From contig VZQC01000355.1 of NCBI GenBank assembly GCA_009823505.1, forward strand, positions 225,876 to 289,875: a DNA stretch of 64,000 nucleotides, given 5' to 3'. Below the pieces are notes generated by a model. That model was given only the letters and a program-made list of their open reading frames with translations, was not told the DNA's origin and ran no database searches. The position numbers were made by a program, and so were the translations under genes. This DNA comes from Rhizomys pruinosus. Taxonomy: Eukaryota; Chordata; Mammalia; Rodentia; Spalacidae. Position 1 is the stretch's first letter. Each line of letters opens with the position of its first letter. Below are positions 52,898-63,015 of this stretch, in pieces.

Positions 52898-54080
52898 GTG
52901 GATATACAACCCCCCAGTGGTATGACTGGGTTAGGTGGTAGCTCATTTTGAGTGTTTTAAGGGTTCTCCACATTGCTTTCCATAGCGGTTATACAAGTTT
53001 ACATTCCCACCAGCAGTGGATGAGTGTTCCCCTTTCCCCACAACCTCTCCAGCATTTGGTATCTTTTGTTTTCTTGATCCTAGCCAGTCTTATTGGAGTG
53101 AGATGATATCTTAAAGTGGTTTTAATTTGCATTTCCTTAATTATTAGTGGTGTTGAACATTTATTTTTTTATGTGTATGAATGTACTGCTTGCAAGTAGG
53201 TTTGTGCACCAGTGTTGTGCAATGCCGTGGAGGTCAGAAGAGGGTGTCAGATTCCCCTGGAACTAGAGTTAAAGATGGTTCTCAGCCACCATGTGGGTGC
53301 TGGGGATCGAACCCGGGTCCTCTACAAGAGTAGTCGGTGCTCTTAACCGCTAGGCCATCTCTCCAGCCCATTTTTAAGATGTTTCTCAGACATCTTTATT
53401 TCCTCTCTGTAAAGTCTCTGTTCAGTTCTTTACTCCATCTTTTGAGTGAGTCATTTGTTTTCTTTCTTCGTTTTTTTGAGACATTTATATATTCTGGATG
53501 TTAATGCTCTGTCAGATGTATCAGCAGCGAAGATTTCCTTTCACTCTGTGGGTTTTCTCTTCACTTCATTGATTGTTTCTTTCATTGTACAGAAGCTCTT
53601 GAGTTTAATGAGGTCACACTTGTCAATTGTTGACCTTATTTCCTGTGCAGCTACTGTCTGATTTAAAAAGTCTTTTCCTACGCCTATGTCTTGTAGGTTG
53701 TTGCCAATGGTTTCTTCAATCACCTTTGGGTTTTGGGTTTCATGTGGAAGTCTCTGATCCATTTGGAGTTGATTTTTGTACAGGTACCCACAAGACTCAT
53801 CCTACAGCAGACATACATGCACATCCATGTTTATGGCAGCTCTCTTCACAATAACGAAGAGCTGGAACCAATGCAAGTGCCCCTAAACAGATGAGTGGAT
53901 AAAGAAAATGTGGTACATCTACACAATGGAGTTCTATACAGCAGTAAAGAAAGATGACATCATGAACTTTGTGGGTAAATGGATGAAACTAGATTATGCT
54001 AAGTAACACAGTCCCAGAAAAGCAAATGACGAATAGTATCCCTCATTTGTGGATGCTAGTGCCAAGCACAGAGTTGTAAG
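52898..54080. mobile_element. L1 3' region with 5' inversion (twin priming)
   Basis: 52898-53786 is L1 ORF2 C-terminal region in antisense (including the reversed PWSGCGKRG-like zinc-finger region near 53030-53090 and cattgtacagaagctcttg). 53787-54080 is sense L1 (tttatggcagctctcttcaca, atggagttctatacagcagt, gtaaatggatgaaactag). In L1 order the antisense piece ends at ggttgtatatcc and the sense piece begins at the next bases, so the inversion joins adjacent segments, the hallmark of twin priming. A B2 interrupts the inverted part. The L1 3' UTR is not present. Confidence 0.85.
53161..53370 (-). repeat. B2 SINE inside inverted L1
   Basis: Antisense 1x-unit B2 with gttaaagatggttctcagc and catctctccagccc. 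L1 text resumes on both sides (aacattt | ttttaag). Confidence 0.92.
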
Positions 54081-54097
54081 GCAAACTAAGCAAGGTT

Positions 54098-54103
54098 AAT
54101 ATT

Positions 54104-54141
<38 letters not shown>

Positions 54142-54212
54142 TCTTTTTTGAGACAGGGTCTCCCCTGCAACCCGCTGTGTCCTGGAACTCACTCTGTAGA
54201 CCAGGCTGGCCT
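54098..54212 (-). repeat. B1 SINE, 5' part missing
   Basis: Long T-run (54108-54140), then gagacagggtctcccctgc to agaccaggctggcc. The remainder of the B1 is absent. Confidence 0.85.
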
Positions 54213-55261
54213 CCTTCTCCTCTTTGTAATGGTGCAATTCCAAGTAGCAGACAGCTTTGGCCCCTGCTGTGAGGTTAAGAGCAAAATGAAGATACACCTG
54301 GATTTCCGCCCCCCCCACGATTCTTTTTTTTTTTAATTTTATTTATGTATGTATATGAATGTACTGTCTGCATGCAAGTTTGTGCACCTGTGTCGTGCAA
54401 TGCCACGGAGGTCAGAAGAGGGTGTCGGATTCCCCTGGAACTGGAGTTCTCCTGGAATTGGAGTTTCAGACAGTTCTCGGCCACCATGTGGGTGCTGGGG
54501 ATCGAACCCAGGTCCTCTGTAAGAGCGGTCGGTGCTCTTAACCGCTAGGCCATCTCTCCAGCCCCCCTCTACGATTCTAAGTGGTGGGTGGTGGTTGAGG
54601 TTCTTTGGCCATAAGGCACACTTGCTTTTCAAGAACAGAAGACACTCCTGCCCTGCTAAGTGGAAAACTTGTTACTTTCCATCAGTGTCTCCCACTGAAG
54701 GCATCCCTGGTAGTGTTGAACTCAAACTGCCACACTCACAAAAGAAACCACTGAGGGGCCACAGATTAATATGGAATTTATTTAATTTGCTGGTGCACCA
54801 AAACTCAATTAAGAAAACTGACACATCAGAGAAGCCAATTATTGATGTGCCAGGGACGCAACCCACTCCACGCAGGGATGGGTGCAACCCCTACTGTCTG
54901 TTACAGAGAGCTTTTAAAGACAACCACAAACTAGAGGAATTTGGTGACATCATATAAACACAATGCAAGGCCATAGAAACACAATGCAAGCAGTGGTGAC
55001 CTTTAAGCTGATTGGTTGTGTTTAGCAGTGTGAAGCCCCTTGGAGAGTAATGGGCTCCTTAGGGGGTGAGAAGCACTCCTACAGGGCTGGGAAAGTTCAT
55101 CCTGACATCAGGTAGCTGTGGGAACTAGGAACTCAGGGTCGGACTGTATTCTCGGTTAAGGTAGTCAGGGAACCAGGCTTGCTTCAACTAGAGAGTTGCT
55201 CCTGCATGGTTAACCCTTTCCTTTTGATTAACTCTTTCTGACCTGCGGTTTCTTTCCTAAC
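54213..55261. other. Unrecognised sequence, interrupted by a B2
   Basis: 54213-54325 and 54570-55261 appear to be one stretch cut by the B2 at 54326. The antisense strand around 54213-54310 reads smoothly as about 35 amino acids (AKAVCYLELHHYKEE), which could be a retrocopy scrap that I cannot name. Confidence 0.4.
54326..54567 (-). repeat. B2 SINE, 2x internal unit
   Basis: Antisense B2 flanked by acgattct (54318-54325 and 54570-54577). Confidence 0.93.
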
Positions 55262-57133
55262 AGTGGTTCTGTAAGCCACCAAAAAATTGTCCAAGCTTGT
55301 GTGACATCAGACCTGTCAAGTGTCCATGATGCTGGGCCCCAAGGGAGGTGAAGGTTATATGGTCAAACTCCGTGGTCTACTGTGGTCCTGCTCAATTGAG
55401 GATGTAAAAAACTTCCTCTCTGACTGTACAATTCATGATGGGGTTGCAGGTGTTCATTTCATTTACACTAGAGAAGGCAGGCAGAGTGGTGAGGTTTTGT
55501 TGAACTTGAGTCAGAAGATGATGTAAAATTGGCTCTGAAAAAAGACAGGGAAAGAAAGCATGAGACATGGGTATATTGAGGTGTTCAAGTCACAAAGAAC
55601 TGAGATGGACTATGTAGTGAAGGACAGTGGTCCAAACAGCACCAACAGGCCCAATAATGGCTTTGTGAAGCTTTGGGGACTCCCATTTGGATGCACAAAG
55701 GAAGAAATTGTTCAGTTCTCAGGGTTGGAAATTGTGCCAAACGGGATCACATTACCTGTGGACTCAGAGGGCAAGATTACAGGGCAGGGCTTCCTGCAGT
55801 TTGCCTCACAGGAGTTAGGGAAACCCTAGGAAAGCACAAGGAGAGACTAGGGTACAGGTATATTGAGATGTTCAAGAGCAGTCAGGAAGAAGTAAGGTCA
55901 TACTCAGATCCACCTCTGAAGTTCATGTCTGTGCAGAATCCTGGGCCCTATGACCAGCCTGGCACAGCTCGGGGGTACATTGGCATTGTGAGGCAGGCAG
56001 GCCCAGAGAGGACGAGGTCTGCTGCCTATAGTGCAGGTTATTGGCACTACGAAGAATACAGTGGCCTCAGTGATGGCTATGGCTTCACCACTGACCTTTT
56101 TGGGAGAGACCTCAGCTACTGTCTCTCAGGAATGTATGACCACAGATACAGAGACAGCGAGTTCACAGTGCAGAACACCACCGGCCACTGTGTCCACATG
56201 AGGGGGCTGTTCTACAAAGCAACAGAGAACGACACTTACAACTTCTCTCCACTCAACCCTGTGAGAGTTCATATTGAGACTGGCCCTGATGGAAGAGTGA
56301 CCGGCAAAGCTGATGAGTTTGCCACCCATGAAGAAGCAGTGGCAGCTATGTCGAAGGACAGGGCCAACATGCAACATAGATACATAGAACTCTTCCTGAA
56401 TTCAACAACTGGGGCCAGCAATGGGGCCTATAGCAGTCAGGTGATGCAGGGCATGGGCTATCAGCTGCCCAGGCCACCTCCAGTAGCCTGGAGAGCCAGT
56501 CAGTGAGTAGCTGTTACGGGGCCAGCTACAGTGGTCAGAACAGCATGGGTGGATATGATTAGTAGTGTAGGAACATTCAAGTTATTTCAATCAAAAATTT
56601 TTTCACAGGCAGCCAATAAGCAGTGAAGGGCAGGTTTGTTTGTTTGTTTTGTTTTGTTTTGTGTCTTTTCAAGACAGGGTCTCCCCTTAGCCCCAGCTGT
56701 CCTGGAACTCACTCTGTACACCAGACTGGCCTTGAACTCATAGAGATCTGCCTGCCTTTGCCTCTCAAGGGCTGGAATTAAAGGCGTGTGCCACCACACC
56801 CGGCCAACTGAGGATCTTTCACAGTGAACACATTGGTGAGATGTACTTTTTTGGAGAACTCAAAGCGCTAGATCCCTGATTCAAAGATAAGCATTTCTCA
56901 TGTTCATTCTAGTTTATTTAAATTCTTTTAGGTTAAGTTTAAGCTTCTTATAAATTAGTTTTGAGAATCGAGACACAATACTAATACTGTAGGAGTGATG
57001 AGGCTGTGACTTAAAGCTTTCTTTGTACTGTGATTTCCTTCTGGGTATATTTTGCTAAGTGAAACTTGTTAAATATTTTTAGTTAACTAATTTTTTTTTC
57101 TTAAAATAAAAGACTTTTTCACAATGAAAAAAA
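55262..57133 (+). pseudogene. Hnrnpf: Hnrnpf processed pseudogene
   Basis: Intronless, decayed copy of the mRNA for hnRNP F, a three-qRRM nuclear protein that binds G-rich RNA in splicing. The coding part runs from ATG 55327 ([17 protein letters not shown]) to the normal terminal GGYD-stop at 56562. qRRM1 is at about 55350-55590, qRRM2 at about 55660-55850 ([22 protein letters not shown]), and qRRM3 at about 56185-56400 ([19 protein letters not shown]). Residues such as [13 protein letters not shown] and [17 protein letters not shown] point to Hnrnpf rather than Hnrnph1/h2. Frameshifts near 55493 and after 55825, loss of one Phe codon in qRRM2, and a shifted C-terminus disable it. The 3' UTR has AATAAA at 57105-57110 and a short A run (57127-57133), and carries a B1. 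No clear target duplication is found. The 5' limit (55262) is approximate. Confidence 0.9.
56634..56803 (-). repeat. B1 SINE in the pseudogene 3' UTR
   Basis: Antisense B1 with a (GTTTT)n/(GTTT)n reversed tail, inserted after the retrocopy formed. Confidence 0.92.
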
Positions 57134-57310
57134 TTAATTAAATGCCTAGGAATAAATCCTAAACAAGGAGGTGAAAGACCTTTACAATGAAAACCTAAAA
57201 ATACTGAAGAAATTAAAGCTACTCAAAGATGGAAAGACCTTCCATGAACTGGCAGAATTAGTACTGTGAAAGTGGCTAACTTAACAAATTTAATCAGATT
57301 TAATCCAAAC

Positions 57311-57476
57311 CTGGAGAGATGGCTCAGAGGTTAAGAGCACTGGCTGTGCTTGCAGAGGACCTGCTTTTAGTTCTCAGTATTCATATGGCAGCTAACTACC
57401 TGTAACTCCATTTCCAAGAAATCAGATTCCTTCTTCTGGCCTCCTCAGGCACCAGACACACACAAAATAAATAAAC
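57311..57476 (+). repeat. B2 SINE, shortened
   Basis: Sense B2, older subtype, tail cacaaaataaataaacc. Confidence 0.85.
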
Positions 57477-57478
57477 CT

Positions 57479-57638
57479 TTTTTTTTTTTTCTGTGTTTTT
57501 AAGACAGGGCCTCCCTTGTAGCCCCAGCTGGCCTAGAACTCACTATGTAGACCGGGCTGGCCTTGAACTTACAGAGATCCACCTGCCTCTACCTTCCAAG
57601 TGCTGGGATTAAAGGTGTTCATATGCCACCAGGCCTGG
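57479..57638 (-). repeat. B1 SINE abutting a B2 tail
   Basis: Antisense B1. Together with the next B2 it is flanked by ataaaccttttttt (about 57470 and 57875). Confidence 0.9.
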
Positions 57639-57640
57639 CT

Positions 57641-57873
57641 ATAACTTTTAAAAATTATTTATTTATTATTTTCTTATGCGTATGAGTGTACTGTCTGCAT
57701 GTAGGTTGGTGCACGCATGTCATGCAATGCCGCAGAGGTCAGAAGAGGGTGTCAGATTCCCCTAGAACTGGAGTTAAGGATGGTTCTTAGCCTCCGTAGG
57801 GTGCTGGGAATTGAACCCGGGTCCTCTGCAAGAGCAGTTGGTGCTCTTATCAGATGAGCCATCTCTCCAGCCC
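57641..57873 (-). repeat. B2 SINE, 1x unit
   Basis: Antisense B2. The right side is followed by ctataaaccttttttt, a repeat of the left flank of the B1/B2 pair, so the pair shares one target duplication. Confidence 0.92.
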
Positions 57874-57901
57874 CTATAAACCTTTTTTTAAAAAGTAAAA
57901 A

Positions 57902-58072
57902 CAAGCTGGGTGTGGTGGCGCACACCTTTAATCCTATCACTTGGGAGGCAGAGACAGGCAGATCTCTGTGAGTTCAAGGCCAGCCTGGTCTACAGAGTGA
58001 GTTCCAGGCCAGCTGGGGCTATAGGGAGACCCTGTCTCAAAAACACCAAAAAATAAATAAAAATAAATAAAA
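57902..58072 (+). repeat. B1 SINE
   Basis: Sense near-consensus B1 with (AAAT)n tail. Confidence 0.93.
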
Positions 58073-58780
58073 AGTGAAACAAAACAAAAATCTATTAAAA
58101 TTATTCCAGTCACATTTTCTTACAAAAGTATTTTTTAGAAGTATTTTTAAAATTCATATGGAACCAAAAAAAATTCCAAATATCCAAAGCAATCTTAAAT
58201 AGAAAGGGCAAAGCTGGAGGTGTAGAAATGCCTGACCCCAACTCAGAGTGCTGATCTCAACCCAGGACTTTGTGATAACAAGACAATGAGAAAAACAGCG
58301 CGATCAACACAAAACAGACACACAGAACAGTGGAACGGAACTGAAGGTCCGGAAGTAAGCCCATGCATCCAGAGGCCCTGAGTTCTACAACAGGTGGCCT
58401 TACAACCAACAGCGCTGGCAAACTGGGCATCCCCCTGTAGAGGTGTGAAAACAGATCCGCATCCCACGGGGACAAAATCAATTCAAAGTGAATCCAAGAC
58501 ACCAACAGAAGGCCCAGAACTCTAAAACATCTAGAGAAAAACGCTTCAAGATAGAAGTATAGGCAAGGTTTTCTGAAAAGGACTCTAGTAGCACAGGAGT
58601 AATCCCAAGAATTGACAAACGGGATTATGGGACATTAAAATCTTCTTCACAGCAATGGAAACAATTGCCAGAGTGAAGAAACAGCCTACAGAATGGGAAA
58701 TGATCTTTGCCAGCTATACTCAAATCCCTTTATCTAAATCAATATCTAGAATATATGAAGCACTTAAAGAATTGGGCGGG

Positions 58781-58898
58781 TTCCAGGCATAGTGGCACAT
58801 GCCTTTAACCTTACTACTCAGGAGGCTGAGGCAAGGGTATCTGTGAGTTCAAGGCCAGCATGGTCTACATAGGGAATTCCAGGCCAGCCAGGAAAAAA
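58781..58898 (+). repeat. B1 SINE, diverged
   Basis: Sense B1 ending early at gccagccaggaaaaaaaa. Confidence 0.8.
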
Positions 58899-58910
58899 AA
58901 AGGGGGTGGG

Positions 58911-59461
58911 GGCCTGGAGAGATGGATCAGTGGTTAAGAGCACTGGCTGCTTTTGCAGAGGACCCGGGTTCTATTCCCAGCAACCACATGGGGGCTGTAT
59001 TAGTCACTTTTCTGTTGCTATGATAAAACCACCATGACCAAGGGAACTTATAAAAGGAAGAGTTTATTTGAGCTTATGATTGATGGCTCCAGGGAATTAG
59101 AGGTCATGGTGGCTGGAGCTGGAGCAGAAAACTGAGGTTCACATCTCCCAATGAGCACAGGAAGCCTAGAGAGAGACTAGAGACTGCAAGGCTTGTTAAA
59201 CTCACTAAGCCCACCCCCAATGATGTACTTCCTCCAGCATGGCCACACCTTCTAAGATCTCCCAAAACAATGCCACCAACTGGGGACGAAATGTCTGAAT
59301 ACTTGAAGCCTATGGGGGACACTCTCACTCAAACCACCACAGGGGCTAACTTCCAAGGGATCCAAAGCCCTGTTCTGACCTCTGTAGGCATTACACAACA
59401 TGGGTGCACTTACACACATACAGACAATACAATCATACATATAAAATAAAAATAAATCTTT
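58911..59461 (+). repeat. B2 SINE split by a MaLR LTR
   Basis: Sense B2 head 58911-58995 (gcctggagagatggatcag to cacatgggggc) and body/tail 59342-59461 (ccaaagccctgttctgacc, ataaaataaaaataaatc). Confidence 0.9.
58996..59341 (-). mobile_element. MaLR solo LTR (MTD-like) in a B2
   Basis: A 346-bp antisense LTR. Read on the minus strand it starts tgtggtggtttgagtgag, includes agttggtggcattgttttgg, and ends cagaaaagtgactaataca. A perfect 5-bp duplication GGGGC flanks it (58991-58995 and 59342-59346). It is younger than the host B2. The MTD-like name is from memory. Confidence 0.85.
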
Positions 59462-59701
59462 GGGGGCAGGAGAGATAGCCTAGTAGTTAAGAGCACCAAC
59501 TGCTCTTGCAGAGGACCCAGGTTCGATTCCCAGCACCTACATGGCAGCTAGGAACCATCTGTAACTCCAATTCCAGGAGAACTCCAGCTCCAGGGGAATC
59601 CGAGACCCTCTTCTGACCTCCAAGGCCTTGTACGACATGGGTACACAAACCTGCATGCAGACAGTACACTCATACACATACAAAAATAAAATTTAAAAAA
59701 A
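59462..59701 (+). repeat. B2 SINE, 2x internal unit
   Basis: Sense B2 inserted at the tail of the previous B2. Tail AAAATAAAATTTAAAAAA. Confidence 0.92.
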
Positions 59702-60246
59702 GTAGCTAGCATATATACTGTGTGTCTCACAAGTACCAGACAGATCTCCAGCAAAGCCCTCAATCTCACTCCGCTGGCTGCCCACAGGCCCTTCTTCCAC
59801 CCCAGCACTTACGGGCCTCTCAGGTCCAAGAACCAGAGCTCACCCATCTTTTCCCCTTCTGCTCCTAACACAGGACTGGAACCACCTTGACATTGAGTAA
59901 CTGGTGAGTGAATCCCCGAGTGGGTTTCTGTTTCTCATGACCAGTCTGGAAAGTTGTTATTTGCAGGTGACAGAGGAGGAAGTATGGCATGCTGGTGGGT
60001 TGGGTGACTTTCCCAAGATGCCAGAGTATGAGAACTTTCGAAGATGGTGCTTGCTTTAATATTTACCGTCTAGTGCTTTAGTTTCTGTTTTATTTTGTAT
60101 TCTACATCTCAGGTCTTCTGGAAGTAGGCAAGTTCAAGTATTAAGTAGCAACAACAAAAAGGAATCTCCCTCGTTTACCCATCCTCACAGAATTGAGCTG
60201 GCACAAAAATTGGAGTTTTTTCAGGCCCTCTTCCCTCCCTCCCCCT
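59702..60246. other. Unique sequence, nothing recognised
   Basis: No repeat or gene signal identified. Confidence 0.5.
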
Positions 60247-60320
60247 CTTCCTTCCTTCCTTCCTTCCTTCCTTCCTTCCTTCCTTCCTTCCTCCCTCCCT
60301 CCCTCCTTCCCTTCCTCCGC
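60247..60320. repeat. (CCTT)n homopyrimidine tract
   Basis: About 12 CCTT units, then CCCTCCCT-type units. Overlapping frames are artefacts. Confidence 0.95.
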
Positions 60321-60683
60321 TCTTCTGAGCACCATTCTTTTTGTCTGTTTTTCTCAATGTCTTCTGTGTAGCTCTCTCCCACCCTGGGTGGTTACAGGCG
60401 TGTGCTCCATCCTTTGGTATCTGCAAATCCCTAGACACAGGTCCTGTGAGCATCCTGCAGCTCTTCCTCATGAGATTCACTCTCAGGTATCTGGTACCTT
60501 TCACTTCATCTCCTATCATCCCATCCACAACTCTACCTATTGAGCCTTTCCAGAAGTCAGTGAAAGTTCTACAACTTAGGAGTTTTATGCACAAGAGCAA
60601 TTGGCAGAGCATGGAGAAAAAAGTTGTCTAAACAGTTGTAATTACAACAAAAGTTAGAAGTTAAAGATATTTTTTGTTTCTCT
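60321..60683. other. Unique sequence, nothing recognised
   Basis: No repeat or gene signal identified. Confidence 0.5.
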
Positions 60684-60913
60684 TTTTTTAATTTATTTAA
60701 TTTATTATTTTTTATGTGTATGAGTGTACTGTCTGCATGTAGGTTGTTGCACCCATGTTGTGCAATGCTGCAGAAGTCAGAAGAGGGTGTCAGATTCCCC
60801 TAGAACTGGAGTTAAAGACAGTTCTTAGCCTCCATGTTGGTGGTGGGAATCAAACCCGGGTCCTCTGCAAGAGCATTTGGCATTCTTAACCACTGAGCCA
60901 TCTCTCTAGCCCC
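60684..60913 (-). repeat. B2 SINE, 1x unit
   Basis: Antisense B2 with gttaaagacagttcttagc. Probable imperfect duplication aaagatattt / aaagaagatattt. Confidence 0.9.
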
Positions 60914-61028
60914 TAAAGAAGATATTTACATCATTGGTCCCCATTTTTTTTCAGTCCTGATAATGCAACCCACAGACAAGCACTGCTGCAGAAATATACC
61001 TCCAGCCTCTCAAATTTTTAGCATTCAT

Positions 61029-61100
61029 TATATATATATATATATACACATATATATATGTGTGTGTGTGTATATATATATATATATACATGTATATATA
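61029..61100. repeat. (TA)n/(TG)n alternating tract
   Basis: About 70 bp of alternating purine-pyrimidine sequence (TATA, CACA, TGTG, TATA blocks) at the tail of the following antisense B1. Confidence 0.92.
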
Positions 61101-61102
61101 TT

Positions 61103-61251
61103 TGGGGTGGTATTTTTGAGACAGGGTCTCCCTTTAGTCCCAGCTGGCCTGGAGCTTGCTCTGTAGACCAGGCTGTCCTTGAACTCAGAGAGATCCTCCT
61201 GCCTCTGCCTCCCGAGTGCTGGGATTAAAGAAGTGCGCCACCACGTCCAGC
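61103..61251 (-). repeat. B1 SINE
   Basis: Antisense B1, near full length. Confidence 0.92.
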
Positions 61252-61252
61252 A

Positions 61253-61453
61253 TCATTTTATGTTTTTTAGTTTGTGTGTGTGTGTACAGTTGAGTACAAG
61301 TGCCCTCTGAGGGCAGAAGAGGGCATTAGATCCCAGTGCTCGAGGTATGGGCAGTTGTGGACCACCCCACATGGATGCTTAGAACTGGACTGAGCTGAGG
61401 CTGTCTATAAGAGCAGTAAGTGCTCTTAAGCCCCAAGCCATCTCTCTAGCCCT
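61253..61453 (-). repeat. B2 SINE, old
   Basis: Diverged antisense B2. Head end caagccatctctctagccc. Confidence 0.8.
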
Positions 61454-61519
61454 CAGATATTTTATACTAAATGTACTGGCTCGTGGCCCTTTCCTCTACC
61501 TTGTTTTTTGTTTCTGTTG

Positions 61520-61698
61520 TTGGTTAGTTTCCTGAGATGGGCTCTCATATATCCCAGGATGACCTTGAGCAAACTTCACTTTATAGCCACTGCTGGCCTT
61601 GAACTCTGATCCTCCTGCTTCTAGCTCCCAAGTGCTGGCATTACTGGCATGTACTACCATGTACTACCATGTACTACCATGTACTACCATGCCTGGCC
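61520..61698 (-). repeat. Old B1-like SINE with 10-bp minisatellite
   Basis: Antisense B1-like copy in which the block gtactaccat occurs four times in tandem (61651-61690) just before the gcctggc end. Confidence 0.78.
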
Positions 61699-61699
61699 T

Positions 61700-62380
61700 T
61701 CTCTTCCCACCTTGATACCTAGGTGAAGCCAGCAACCAAACACCCAATCCTAAGCACCCAAGGCTCTTCAGTAATCATATTCCTTTGAGTTTGATGTAGC
61801 AAGACTGACAAAGATAAATAATAATAATAGTCTGCTTTCTGCTTGGAAGGATGGAGCAGCTTCATCAGCTCAGAGTCCTCCGTGGAACAAGCACAAGTTT
61901 GGCCTGAACTTGGCAGTGACCCTTGAGAAACCACTGGTGACTCTGGGCCTCCCTCTTCCCATTGTAAAAGAGTGGGATAAACGAGCGAGCGAGCGGTATC
62001 TCTGCTATCTTAGAGCTCTGTAGTCTGAAGATCTGTCATCTAAGATTCCAGCCAGCATTCTTTTCTTGGGCTGGGTTCTCTGAGATGCCTTTTGCTCTCT
62101 TTTGAATTGCGTTTTCTGTCTTCCTCATCACAGGCCGTCACAAGATCCTAGATCTGGGTGGTCATAATATGGTGGTCAGTGGGAGTTTTCTGTATATGAC
62201 AAAATATATAAAAACACACAATGCACCATTTCGGACATTTTTTAGAGGGAGGAAGGACTGATTTGGGCTCAGGCTTTAGAAGTTTCAGTCTGTGGTCACT
62301 CAGCTCTGCTGCTGGGCCTCTTTGCTATGAAGACAGGAGTTTCTTCCTAGCTGACAGGAGACAGTGAAAGGAGATTAACC
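61700..62380. other. Unique sequence, nothing recognised
   Basis: No repeat or gene signal identified. Confidence 0.5.
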
Positions 62381-62530
62381 ATGCTTGGGGGTGTATGTGC
62401 ACACACATGTGTGGTAAGTGCATGCCTGGAGGAGGCCATCAGATGTCCTGCTCTATCACTCTCCCCTTGAGACATGGTCTCCTACTTGACATCTGTGACT
62501 TGTTAATGCTGGTCTGGTCTCCTCCCACTT
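62381..62530 (-). repeat. Possible B4-type fragment
   Basis: catcagatgtcctgctctatc and accccttgag-like text followed by catggtctcctacttgac resembles the reversed right half of a B4-type SINE. Weak. Confidence 0.35.
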
Positions 62531-62714
62531 CTGGCTAAAATAACCTTAGAGATCCTTAATATTGATTACACGTGTTGGTTCTTCCATAAATCCAAAGCCA
62601 CTAGATGAGACTAGAAGTCCCTAGCACTGTGAGGATAACTCTACTGCCATCATAGACACACACTGTACTATCACGATCTCTGGGTTTATTTGCACCCCTA
62701 GATCAGTTTTATTT

Positions 62715-62715
62715 N
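62715..62715. other. Single ambiguous base (N)
   Basis: The only N in the window (atttNctatt), so the window comes from an assembly with at least one unresolved base. Confidence 1.
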
Positions 62716-62825
62716 CTATTGGCATTTTGGAGCCTCTTCAATCCATAAGCATAAATCTTTCACCAAAATGAGGTGTCTAAAGCTTTTATTTCTTCAAATA
62801 TTTTTGGTTTGGACTAGATTGTTGA

Positions 62826-62936
62826 TGTTTGACATGGGGTCTCATTCTTTAGCCCAGCTGGCCTAGAACTCATGAACCTCCTGCCTCTGCCTCCTGTGTG
62901 ATGGTATTATGAGAATGCAGCAAGCACCACACTCTA
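62826..62936 (-). repeat. Old B1-like SINE
   Basis: Antisense fragment with acatggggtctcattcttta and cctcctgcctctgcctcctg. Confidence 0.6.
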
Positions 62937-62939
62937 CTT

Positions 62940-63015
62940 TAGAGGAGTGTGTGTGTGCACACACATGTGTGTGCCTGTGTGTGTATAAGTGTACACACAC
63001 ACATACACACATGCA
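62940..63015. repeat. TG/CA-rich tract
   Basis: Alternating GTGT, CACA, TGTG and ACAC blocks, partly self-complementary. Confidence 0.9.

Larger units (their letters stand above)
57136..58775 (+). mobile_element. L1 ORF2 fragment carrying four SINEs
   Basis: The sense L1 piece 57136-57306 (tgcctaggaataaatcc, gatggaaagaccttccatg) continues at about 58076-58775 (attcatatggaacc, atcaaagcaatctta-type text, ccagctatactcaaatccc-type region). The reading frame is broken throughout. B2, B1, B2 and B1 copies fill 57311-58072. Both L1 ends are missing. Confidence 0.78.

Noticed and set aside
55673..56503. Functional hnRNP-like gene from the 277-codon frame
   Set aside because: The Hnrnpf coding order is broken by frameshifts, has no introns and ends in a poly(A)-like run, so it is a processed pseudogene.
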